This document shows, piece after piece, positions 1-6,267 of a stretch of DNA of 29,198 nt. Positions within the stretch are counted from its first letter, which is position 1. Every line of letters begins with the position of its first letter. The translations under genes were made by a program, and so were the position numbers. The notes beneath the pieces are model-generated. The model saw only the letters and a list, made by a program, of their open reading frames with translations. It was not told the DNA's origin and made no database searches. The DNA comes from CAZWRF01 sp964636095 (lineage in GTDB: Bacteria > Patescibacteriota > Minisyncoccia > JAHISW01 > Tagabacteraceae): contig CAZWRF010000005.1 in NCBI GenBank assembly GCA_964636095.1, forward strand, positions 1-29,198, given 5' to 3'.

Positions 1-26
1 GGAAACTGACCTCTTGTTATTGCCTG

Positions 27-55
27 TTGACATTTTTTGTTCCATATAGTAGGAT
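27..55 (+). promoter_or_regulatory. Probable promoter of the cold-shock gene
   Basis: A consensus -35 box TTGACA (27-32) is followed after 17 bp by TAGGAT (50-55). The expected transcription start near 62 gives a leader of about 90 nt before the ATG at 153. Long leaders are typical of cold-shock mRNAs in other bacteria. A second A/T-rich box, TATAGT at 45-50, is too close to the -35 to pair with it. No SD sequence is seen before the ATG. Confidence 0.5.
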
Positions 56-152
56 AAGCCTAATCAAATCAGGGCTGCGGAAAAAACCTAGTCGAATTTG
101 GTCTTCAGTATTCTGCGTTTGAGTTTTTATCCAACTTATTCTTTCACAAATA

Positions 153-353
153 ATGAACGAAGGAACAATAGCTCGGCTTACCGACAGGGGCTTTGGCTTT
201 ATTGCGCGCGAAGGCGAGGAAAAAGATCTCTTTTTCCACTCCAACGAACTTCAAAACGTGCAATACGATGAGCTCAAGGAAGGTGACAAAGTTACTTTTG
301 AAGTAACCGACGGCCCCAAAGGCCCGAGCGCTACCAAAGTTAACAAAGCTTAA
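153..353 (+). CDS. Cold-shock domain protein (CspA family)
   Basis: This 66-residue protein is a single cold-shock (OB-fold) domain of normal family length. It shows both RNA-binding motifs: RNP1 as RGFGFIAR (about residues 12-19) and RNP2 as LFFHSNE (about 26-32). The usual end of the fold, a 'GDKVTFEV' strand followed by 'GPSATKV', is also present. Such proteins bind single-stranded RNA or DNA and melt RNA structure, acting as RNA chaperones and antiterminators in the cytoplasm. The gene is monocistronic, with its own promoter upstream and a strong terminator about 10 bp after the stop. No SD precedes the ATG, so translation may depend on the leader structure. Assignment to the family is secure; whether it is cold-induced cannot be read from the sequence. 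Confidence 0.93.
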   Translation: MNEGTIARLTDRGFGFIAREGEEKDLFFHSNELQNVQYDELKEGDKVTFEVTDGPKGPSATKVNKA

Positions 354-362
354 CTTACAAAA

Positions 363-399
363 AAAACAACCCTCCGGCATTGCGCCGGGGGGTTGTTTT
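363..399 (+). terminator. Rho-independent terminator after the cold-shock gene
   Basis: A 16-bp stem (363-378 with 384-399, one G-U pair) has a 5-nt loop and ends in a TTTT tract. It is GC-rich at the top (CCTCCGGC/GCCGGGGGG). It lies just after the cold-shock gene stop codon. Confidence 0.9.
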
Positions 400-407
400 G
401 TTATAAT
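380..407 (+). promoter_or_regulatory. Promoter of the trmO-like gene, overlapping the terminator
   Basis: TATAAT (402-407) carries an extended TGT just upstream (399-401). A possible -35, TTGCGC at 380-385, lies in the loop and arm of the preceding terminator with 16-bp spacing. The expected start is near 414, just before the SD GAGGAGG at 417-423. Confidence 0.5.
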
Positions 408-429
408 GCCAAAAAGAGGAGGGTAGAAG

Positions 430-900
430 ATGATTGAAATAAATCCGATAGGAAGAGTTGAAAACAGCATTTATAAAAGGACATGCCTTAGGAAGTGCCG
501 GGAAATTGTTTCGGCCATTGTCTTGGACCCGGAGCACGCGGGAAGGCTTGAAGGCATAGAGAAATACTCGCATATAGAAATAATTTTCTGGATGCACAAA
601 GTGCCGGCGAAAGAGAGAAGAAGAAAAAAAGTTCCTTATGTTGTCGGCGGGAAAAAAGTGAAAGCGGGAGTTTTCTCCACGCGCGTGCAGTTTCGGCCCA
701 ACCCCATCGGCATCACCTTGGTTGAACTTGTTGAAAAGAAAGATAATTTTTTGCTTGTGAAGGGGCTTGAGGCCATGAGCGGCACGCCGGTTTTGGACAT
801 AAAGCCGTTTACCAGGCATCCTTTGTCGATGTACTCTCCGCGCGGTTTGTTGAAAGTTGCTCCTTGGGCCAACAAGCGCCCGTCGTACCATTTAAAATAA
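430..900 (+). CDS. TrmO/TsaA-like tRNA N6-methyladenosine methyltransferase
   Basis: The 156-residue protein matches the TsaA/TrmO (UPF0066) beta-barrel family. Hallmarks are the N-terminal 'IGRVEN' strand, 'GVFSTRVQFRPNPIG' at about residues 79-93, and 'GTPVLDIKPF' at about 117-126. In E. coli, TrmO uses S-adenosylmethionine to methylate N6 of t6A37 in threonine tRNA. This protein corresponds to the catalytic barrel only and lacks the extra C-terminal domain of the about 235-aa enterobacterial form, as do archaeal-type members. A strong SD, GAGGAGG, sits before the ATG. The gene has its own promoter and terminator. The family is clear, but the exact tRNA substrate is inferred. Confidence 0.85.
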   Translation: MIEINPIGRVENSIYKRTCLRKCREIVSAIVLDPEHAGRLEGIEKYSHIEIIFWMHKVPAKERRRKKVPYVVGGKKVKAGVFSTRVQFRPNPIGITLVELVEKKDNFLLVKGLEAMSGTPVLDIKPFTRHPLSMYSPRGLLKVAPWANKRPSYHLK

Positions 901-904
901 ACAA

Positions 905-940
905 AAAAAAACGGCTAAAGATATCCTTAGCCGTTTTTTT
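905..940 (+). terminator. Rho-independent terminator after the trmO-like gene
   Basis: A 14-bp stem pairs AAAAAAACGGCTAA (905-918) with TTAGCCGTTTTTTT (927-940) around an 8-nt loop. Because the base of the stem is A-run/T-run, it could also act in the reverse direction. Confidence 0.88.
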
Positions 941-954
941 GTTGTTTTTGGCAA

Positions 955-992
955 TTGACACCCTTGACAAATTTTGTCAAGTGTGCTAGCTT
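955..992 (+). promoter_or_regulatory. Strong promoter with a palindrome over the -35 box
   Basis: TTGACA at 964-969 is followed after exactly 17 bp by TAGCTT (987-992) with an extended TGC (984-986). A second TTGACA lies at 955-960. The -35 sits in an odd palindrome, CTTGACAAA-T-TTTGTCAAG (963-981), which could be an operator. The expected transcription start is near 999, about 160 nt before the surface-protein gene. Confidence 0.6.
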
Positions 993-998
993 ACCACA

Positions 999-1159
999 AA
1001 ATCAACAGTTCTTTTTACCGCCCAAGGCGGTGCTCCTCGTTCTTTAAAAACAAAATATCTTGTTGCTTTAAAAAGCAGTAGGAAGAATATTTTACTTAAA
1101 CATATGTCGATTTGTTTAGGTAATTTCTATTATCAGTTTTACTTATTGAATGATTGTTC
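999..1159 (+). promoter_or_regulatory. Structured 5' leader of the surface-protein gene
   Basis: This untranslated stretch has a GC-rich hairpin ACCGCC-CAA-GGCGGT (1017-1031) flanked on both sides by the heptamer GTTCTTT (1008-1014 and 1039-1045). A second small hairpin, TGCTTT/AAAGCA, lies at 1064-1077, and CTTTAAAAA occurs twice (1042-1050 and 1066-1074). There is no convincing SD before the ATG at 1160. I do not recognise a known riboswitch; a regulatory or stabilising leader is inference. Confidence 0.35.
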
Positions 1160-3946
1160 ATGAAAGTACTACAAAAAAACCAAACAGCAAACCATTCATT
1201 TTTTTCCAGCAATGTTTTGCACAAGTTCTTCCTTACCGCTTTTGTGGCAGTTTGCCTGTCGGCCGGTATCTTTTTTGTGCCGGTTTACGCGCATGCCTGT
1301 GAGACTGTCGTTAAGGGGTGTACCGACTCCTTGGCCAGCAATTACAACTCGCATGCTACACAGGACGACGGTTCTTGCACTTACGCAAGGCCGACCTGCC
1401 CGTTTCAAGCGCAAGATGGAAGAATTATTGTAAACTTTGACGGAAGCAAGCTGTATGATCAAACTGGTCACACCATAGCGGGACCCGTTGATGCTAGCAT
1501 CTCTGCCGGTACCTACACGGTTTCTCTGTTTTCCTACGATGGCTATAGCAATCGAGCTACAACTGCCACCGGTCAGGACAACGAAAGATGGTATGCTTCG
1601 CTGAAAAACGGTACAACCGAAGTGGCGCAATCATCGGCCATAGATGATCTTGCCGATGGCGTTAATTTTGCTACAAAGAACCAGGTCGTTGATCAGGCCC
1701 TGGTTGTTTCTCAAAATGTTGATTCCGTTTCTGCAATGTCGGTTCCTTCGGGAGACAGCGTGTATCCTGTTTGTGCGGCTTTTGACAAGTTGTCCGCCCC
1801 CGAACCTCAGTCCATAAAGGTTGTTGCGGCTAAGGTTACCTGCGACAGCGAAACTGACTTGCCCGATTGGGGCAAAGGTCCCAGCGGCGGTCCCTCAATG
1901 GATTTTTCTACCGCGGTTGACTACATCAGTACTCATCCGACATGCTCGCTTACGCCCGAATGGGGTTTTCAGTGGGCTCCGGGCGATGCTTCAAATCCGG
2001 GAGACAACACCGGCGAAGCTTCTGCTCCTTGGACCACCTTTGGTCCTACGGATGAAAATGGCGTTGCTTCAACTACCATCGAAGAAAGCCAGCTAAATAG
2101 TACAGGAAAAATTTGGATGAGGGAGATTATGCAGACGGATTATGTTAATTTCTTTGGCGTTTCAAACGATGGCACGGTTCGCGAAAGCGCGGAAATGTAT
2201 TGTTACAACGACGTCTTGAACTACGACAACTACGACTATATTAACAACCCTCAGCCGGGGGAAACTTATTACTGCGTTGCTTTCAACGCTTTAAAGGAAG
2301 ATGACAACACGCCTCCGGTAATTACATTGGTAGGCGACAATCCTCTTCTTCTCACGGTCGGTGACACTTATACCGACCCGGGAGCCACGGCTACCGACAC
2401 GGAAGATGGCGACATTACAGGTGATATTGTTGTAGGCGGAGACACGGTTGATACTTCAGCCACATCCACCTTCACGGTTACCTACAATGTTACCGACTCC
2501 GATGGCGCGGCTGCTGCCGAGGTTACAAGAGATGTTGTTGTTTCGGAACAAAATGCTTCAAACACGCCTCCGGTAATTACATTGGTAGGCGACAATCCTC
2601 TTCTTCTCACGGTCGGTGACACTTATACCGACCCGGGAGCCACGGCTACCGACACGGAAGATGGCGACATTACAGGTGATATTGTTGTAGGCGGAGACAC
2701 GGTTGATACTTCAGCCACATCCACCTTCACGGTTACCTACAATGTTACCGACTCCGATGGCGCGGCTGCTGCCGAGGTTACAAGAGATGTTGTTGTTTCG
2801 GAAGTTCCGCCGGTAAATCCTATTCCCGGTTGTACGAACAGTGGGGCCTCCAATTATAATCCGGATGCAACGGTGGATGATGGCAGTTGTCAGTATCCCG
2901 GTCCTGCTCCGGTTCCCGGCTGCACTGATCCTTCAGCAAGCAATTACAATCCGGGTGCCACATGGAATGACGATAGTTGTCAGTATCCCGGTCCTGCTCC
3001 CAATCCGGGCTGCACTGACCCCGATGCGACAAACTACAATCCCAGCGCTACTTGGAACGACGACAGTTGTCAGTATCCCGGCCCCGCTCCTGTTTATCAG
3101 TGCTCCGACGGCATAGACAACGACGGAGACAATCTTATAGACGCGAACGATCCGGGTTGCCACACAGACGAGGATACGGGAAACACAGATTCTTACGACC
3201 CCAATGACAACGATGAGACAAATCCCGCAACTCCGCCCGCGCAGTGCAATTACCTTCTTGAGTATTTGAAACTTGGCGCTGACAATAATCCGGTTGAGGT
3301 AACAAAGCTTCAGTTTTTTCTGAAAAATTATGAAGGATTTGAAAATCTTCAGGTTACCGGATTCTTTGACCAGGCTACTTTTGACGCGGTGTCCGAGTTT
3401 CAAAACAAGTACAAGGACGATGTTCTTACCCCTTGGGGACACAATGCCCCCACGGGATATGTTTACATCACCACCAAGAAGAAAGTGAACGAAATTTACT
3501 GCCAAAGGCCGTTTCCGCTTACATCTTCACAAGAGACGGAAATAACCGACTTTAAGGCGTTGCTTGAAAGCCTGCAACAGCAAAACACTCCGGAAGAAAT
3601 AGAGAACCAAAACCCCGGGTTTTTTGAACAGATAGGACAGGCTCCTTCAAATGAAGGAGGGCAATCCGAATCTTCTTTGGCAGAGAGCAATGAAGGAAAT
3701 TCCGCAAGCACTTCTTTGGCCGCAGGCGTAGACCTGGCTGATCTTCAGCTCCTCGCTAAAGCCGGACAGCAAAATCAGCAGGAAGCCAACAATAATGGCG
3801 GTATACGAGGAGGACTTTTGGCTGCGCTGAACTTCGTTGGTAACAACAAGCTTGTAGCTGCTCTTATCGCTTTAGCTGTATTCTTTTTCTTCTCCATCTA
3901 TATGATTTGGAAGAAAACAAAGCCCGAAAATCCGACTTACGTGTAA
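1160..3946 (+). CDS. Large modular cell-surface protein (GCTD repeats, DUF5011-like repeats, peptidoglycan-binding-like module)
   Basis: The 928-residue protein has a signal peptide (hydrophobic 'FLTAFVAVCLSAGIFFV', probable cleavage after 'VYAHA'). It then carries one GCTD motif (about 51-72), an unrecognised region (about 75-380), and two identical Ig-like DUF5011-type repeats (about 383-463 and 468-548) starting 'PPVITLVGDNPLLLTVGDTYTDPG'. Three 30-residue GCT...C repeats with 'QYPGPAP' linkers follow. Next come a 'CSDGIDNDGDNLIDANDPGC' motif, a peptidoglycan-binding-like module (about 695-785), a Gln/Asn/Ser-rich spacer and a C-terminal membrane anchor followed by lysines. It is probably exported and anchored in the membrane, reaching through the wall. 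ATG 1160 is preferred over TTG 1154; neither has an SD. Its binding partner or function is unknown. This architecture is typical of Parcubacteria surface proteins. Confidence 0.85.
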   Translation: MKVLQKNQTANHSFFSSNVLHKFFLTAFVAVCLSAGIFFVPVYAHACETVVKGCTDSLASNYNSHATQDDGSCTYARPTCPFQAQDGRIIVNFDGSKLYDQTGHTIAGPVDASISAGTYTVSLFSYDGYSNRATTATGQDNERWYASLKNGTTEVAQSSAIDDLADGVNFATKNQVVDQALVVSQNVDSVSAMSVPSGDSVYPVCAAFDKLSAPEPQSIKVVAAKVTCDSETDLPDWGKGPSGGPSMDFSTAVDYISTHPTCSLTPEWGFQWAPGDASNPGDNTGEASAPWTTFGPTDENGVASTTIEESQLNSTGKIWMREIMQTDYVNFFGVSNDGTVRESAEMYCYNDVLNYDNYDYINNPQPGETYYCVAFNALKEDDNTPPVITLVGDNPLLLTVGDTYTDPGATATDTEDGDITGDIVVGGDTVDTSATSTFTVTYNVTDSDGAAAAEVTRDVVVSEQNASNTPPVITLVGDNPLLLTVGDTYTDPGATATDTEDGDITGDIVVGGDTVDTSATSTFTVTYNVTDSDGAAAAEVTRDVVVSEVPPVNPIPGCTNSGASNYNPDATVDDGSCQYPGPAPVPGCTDPSASNYNPGATWNDDSCQYPGPAPNPGCTDPDATNYNPSATWNDDSCQYPGPAPVYQCSDGIDNDGDNLIDANDPGCHTDEDTGNTDSYDPNDNDETNPATPPAQCNYLLEYLKLGADNNPVEVTKLQFFLKNYEGFENLQVTGFFDQATFDAVSEFQNKYKDDVLTPWGHNAPTGYVYITTKKKVNEIYCQRPFPLTSSQETEITDFKALLESLQQQNTPEEIENQNPGFFEQIGQAPSNEGGQSESSLAESNEGNSASTSLAAGVDLADLQLLAKAGQQNQQEANNNGGIRGGLLAALNFVGNNKLVAALIALAVFFFFSIYMIWKKTKPENPTYV
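2306..2548 (+). repeat. Exact 243-bp direct repeat, copy 1
   Basis: This 81-codon segment, encoding a DUF5011-like Ig repeat, is identical at every base by eye to 2561-2803. The copies are offset by 255 bp and separated by a 12-bp spacer. Perfect identity including third codon positions indicates very recent duplication or gene conversion. Confidence 0.97.
2561..2803 (+). repeat. Exact 243-bp direct repeat, copy 2
   Basis: This is the second copy of the tandem DUF5011-like repeat, in frame with the first. The flanking bases differ on both sides (2560 against 2305, and 2804 against 2549), so the repeat boundaries are sharp. Confidence 0.97.
2828..3097 (+). repeat. Three tandem 90-bp GCT...C repeats
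   Basis: Units start at about 2828, 2918 and 3008, with an exact 90-bp period. Each encodes a 30-residue module of the form GCTxxxAxNYNPxATxxDxSC followed by QYPGPAP. Unlike the 243-bp repeats they have diverged at many bases, so they are older. Confidence 0.9.
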
Positions 3947-3972
3947 TACTGTTTTTCCGAAATTCTGTTTCG

Positions 3973-3999
3973 ACCCAGCCCCCTAATAGGGGGCTGGGT
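3973..3999 (+). terminator. Rho-independent terminator after the surface-protein gene
   Basis: A perfect 12-bp stem, ACCCAGCCCCCT/AGGGGGCTGGGT, has a 3-nt AAT loop and is followed by TTGGTTTT. It begins 27 bp after the stop codon. Confidence 0.88.
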
Positions 4000-4047
4000 T
4001 TGGTTTTGAGGGTGTGTATATGTTTGGTGTCCAGTTTTTTAATAAAT

Positions 4048-4056
4048 TGTTATAAT
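4048..4056 (+). promoter_or_regulatory. Extended -10 promoter for the small anchored protein
   Basis: TGT-TATAAT is an ideal extended -10 element. No good -35 is visible at 16-18 bp. The expected start near 4063 gives an A/T-rich leader of about 25 nt without an SD. Confidence 0.5.
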
Positions 4057-4087
4057 AAAAATAATTAAAATTAAACCAAAAATATTT

Positions 4088-4495
4088 ATGAACAATAACG
4101 GTTCTTCAAATAGATGGTTCATTTGGGCCCTAGTTTTTATCGTAGTTATAGGTGTGGGGTTGTGGGCTTATATTCAGTATTCTCTCGTGGAAATGGACAT
4201 TGAGTCGTCCAGCTCGGATATTGTTTTCACCGTTGTGATACACAAAAATTCGGTCGACAACACTGATGTTATGAGTAAAGGGGAAGCTATCGATATAGCC
4301 GCTGCCAGCAGCCAGTGTACAAACGCGGGAACGATCTCGGACAATATTTATTTCAACGAAAACTCAAAGACGTGGTGGATCGATCTTGAAAGAACGCCCG
4401 ATCCGAGTGACGGATGCAGCCCTGCCTGCGTAGTAAGCGAAGAGACAAAAACGGCAGAAGTAAATTGGCGATGCACGGGGCTCCTGCCCGAATAA
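4088..4495 (+). CDS. Small membrane-anchored protein, conserved cysteines, unknown function
   Basis: The 135-residue protein has a short polar N-terminus, one membrane helix (about residues 9-28) and an outside domain of about 100 residues. Four cysteines in 'SSQC', 'DGCSPAC' and 'NWRCTG' could form disulfides. The stretch 'TWWIDLERTPDPSDGC' suggests a compact folded domain. The anchor segment (RWFIW...YIQYSLVEM) closely matches the start of the Gmad2 protein at 18783, so the two share an N-terminal module. The gene stands alone between a terminator and hutH. No enzymatic motif is visible and no function is assigned. Confidence 0.7.
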   Translation: MNNNGSSNRWFIWALVFIVVIGVGLWAYIQYSLVEMDIESSSSDIVFTVVIHKNSVDNTDVMSKGEAIDIAAASSQCTNAGTISDNIYFNENSKTWWIDLERTPDPSDGCSPACVVSEETKTAEVNWRCTGLLPE

Positions 4496-4648
4496 AATAT
4501 ATCCAGTGGCAGTTTGGATGTACCTCTTTTTTGTTCGATAAAACGTCATATTTTTTTAGGATAACCGACAACAGAGCTTTTTCTATTGTAAAAGTTTGAG
4601 TATTTTGCTACTTTTTTAGCAAAAGAACGTTGAAAATGGAGGAAATCA

Positions 4649-6199
4649 ATGTATAATTATATTCATTTCGCCAAGTTCGCTGAGATGTGCAAAGGTAAAG
4701 ATAAGGATGTCTTGAGCAAAATAGAAAAACAGAAAAATAAATATACAAGAAAGAATTTGGAAGAAGAAATTGAAACCGATAAAAAATACTATGCGATAAA
4801 TACGGGTGTTGGTGCTTTGCTAAATAAACATATTCCCAAATGTAGAATGTCCGAATTTCAGGAGAATCTGATATTAAGCCATTCTTGCGGAGTGGGGAAG
4901 CCCATTGAAATAGATATAGCAAGAGGAGTAATGCTACATATGATAATAAGTCTTAAAAAAGGCTACTCCGGAGTGAAACTTGAAACAATTGAATTTTTAA
5001 TTAAATTATTCAATGAAAATATTACTCCTGTTATTCCCGAAAAGGGTTCTCTCGGAGCTAGTGGCGACTTGATTCCTCAGGCTCATGTGGCAGCGTGTTT
5101 CTTGGGCGCAGGCGATGTTTGGTATCTCGGCAAAAGGCAAAAAACGTCGCTTGTTTTTAAGCGATGCGGGATTCAAGCCTTAAAGCTTGAAGAAGGAGAG
5201 GCTATCGCGCTCCTCAATGGAACTTCGTTTATGGTTAGTCACATGGCATTTGTTGCTTTCCATGTTTATAGCTTGATTGAAATTATCCATATTGCCGCGG
5301 CCATGTCTGTTGCTGCTTTGAGTGGAAATGTTCAATCGTTTGAACTGAGCCCGCAGGGAGGAAGTTGCCATAAGGCCAGAAATATTTCAGCATATCGCAT
5401 TGCTGAGTTTTTGGGAAACAATGGACGCGACGCTTGCCACAATATACTTCAAGATGCTTATTCATTGAGGTGCGCACCACGTGTTTCAGGGGCTTTTCTC
5501 GAGACTTACTTTTACTACTTTTGGAGAGTGGTTCTCGAAGAACTGAATAATTTTAGCGGTAATCCGGAGATTTTTTTTGACAAGAGAATTATAGAACAAG
5601 GAAGAGATAATTTTCACGGGCAATCTCTTGCGCAAGCAGCCGACAGTCTCTCGGTCGGTTTGGCTAATATCGCCGGCATTTCAGAAAGGCGTATTGAAAA
5701 ACTTTTGAGTGGAACATCGGAGGGGTTGCCGCCGTTTTTGGTAAAAAACAGCGGACTAAACACGGGGCTGATGATTGCTCAATATACAGCCGCCTCGTTG
5801 GTAGCCGAAAACAGATTACTAGCCAGTCCCGCCTCAATTCATTCAATTTCTGTGGCAGCCGGTCAGGAAGATTTTGTTAGCATGGGTGCCTTGGCAGCCA
5901 GAAAGCTGTGGGAAGTGTGTAAAAATACGGAGTATGTAATTGCCATTGAGCTCATTTGCGCAGCCCAGGCCATGGATTTTAAAAAGTCGGATTATTTGAA
6001 AAATTCAAAAATAAGGAAAATACACAAAATAATAAGAAACAGCGTATCTTACATAGAGAAAGACATCATGTTGTCCGACTTGATAAAAACGATGTTTAAT
6101 CTTATTCATCACCACGGCTGTATTTTTTTAAAGGAGGTTGAGAGAGAGACAGGCGTTTCTCCGGGTTTTTTTACCCGAAACATGCTGAGCAATGATTAA
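4649..6199 (+). CDS. hutH: Histidine ammonia-lyase
   Basis: This 516-residue enzyme removes ammonia from L-histidine to give trans-urocanate, the first step of histidine degradation. The Ala-Ser-Gly that cyclises to the MIO cofactor is present at 137-139 (GSLGASGDL). Residues matching those of Pseudomonas putida HutH are also there: Tyr48 in YAINTG, His78 in LILSHS, Asn190 in LLNGTS, Gln268/Tyr271/Arg274 in QDAYSLR, Phe322 in NFHG, and Glu407 in QEDFVSMG. The Glu at this last place is typical of histidine lyases, whereas phenylalanine lyases have Gln. Length is normal. A good SD, GGAGG, lies at 4638-4642. By eye the 5' third is very AT-rich (one 60-base line counts 25% GC), which could hint at transfer. 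It is the first gene of the hut cluster but is separated from the rest by a hairpin. Confidence 0.95.
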   Translation: MYNYIHFAKFAEMCKGKDKDVLSKIEKQKNKYTRKNLEEEIETDKKYYAINTGVGALLNKHIPKCRMSEFQENLILSHSCGVGKPIEIDIARGVMLHMIISLKKGYSGVKLETIEFLIKLFNENITPVIPEKGSLGASGDLIPQAHVAACFLGAGDVWYLGKRQKTSLVFKRCGIQALKLEEGEAIALLNGTSFMVSHMAFVAFHVYSLIEIIHIAAAMSVAALSGNVQSFELSPQGGSCHKARNISAYRIAEFLGNNGRDACHNILQDAYSLRCAPRVSGAFLETYFYYFWRVVLEELNNFSGNPEIFFDKRIIEQGRDNFHGQSLAQAADSLSVGLANIAGISERRIEKLLSGTSEGLPPFLVKNSGLNTGLMIAQYTAASLVAENRLLASPASIHSISVAAGQEDFVSMGALAARKLWEVCKNTEYVIAIELICAAQAMDFKKSDYLKNSKIRKIHKIIRNSVSYIEKDIMLSDLIKTMFNLIHHHGCIFLKEVERETGVSPGFFTRNMLSND

Positions 6200-6203
6200 A
6201 AAT

Positions 6204-6235
6204 AAATCCGTCTTTGATTTTTCAAGGATGGATTT
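6204..6235 (+). terminator. Possible terminator between hutH and the formimidoyltransferase gene
   Basis: An 11-bp stem with two wobble pairs (6204-6214 with 6225-6235) has a 10-nt loop and runs into a T-rich tract (TTTTTTGTTTGTTTT). It starts just after the hutH stop. It is weaker than the other terminators here and may be leaky. Confidence 0.55.
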
Positions 6236-6251
6236 TTTGTTTGTTTTAAGC

Positions 6252-6257
6252 TAGGAT
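6252..6257 (+). promoter_or_regulatory. Possible internal promoter -10 box of the hut cluster
   Basis: TAGGAT, the same -10 proposed for the cold-shock gene, lies 10 bp before the ATG at 6268. The expected start near 6264 would make the mRNA nearly leaderless. No clear -35 is visible, so this is tentative. Confidence 0.3.
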
Positions 6258-6267
6258 TTTTGTATAT

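Noticed and set aside
355..891. 178-aa open frame on the minus strand opposite the trmO-like gene
   Set aside because: It is an antisense shadow with Arg/Phe/Asn-rich composition and no family motifs, while the plus strand has clear TrmO motifs and an SD.
1154..1159. TTG start at 1154 for the surface protein
   Set aside because: An ATG lies six bases downstream and neither position has an SD; the ATG is the simpler choice and changes only two residues.
2306..3097. CRISPR-like repetition
   Set aside because: The repeats are long, in frame and code for known extracellular modules; there are no short repeats with unique spacers and no cas genes.
2933..3505. 190-aa minus-strand frame opposite the surface protein
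   Set aside because: Its Ile/Val/Arg-rich repeats are just the reverse reading of the GCTD repeats.
4601..4624. Hairpin TTTTGCT/AGCAAAA just before hutH as a terminator or attenuator
   Set aside because: The 7-bp A/T-rich stem is weak and lacks a following T tract; too little to call.
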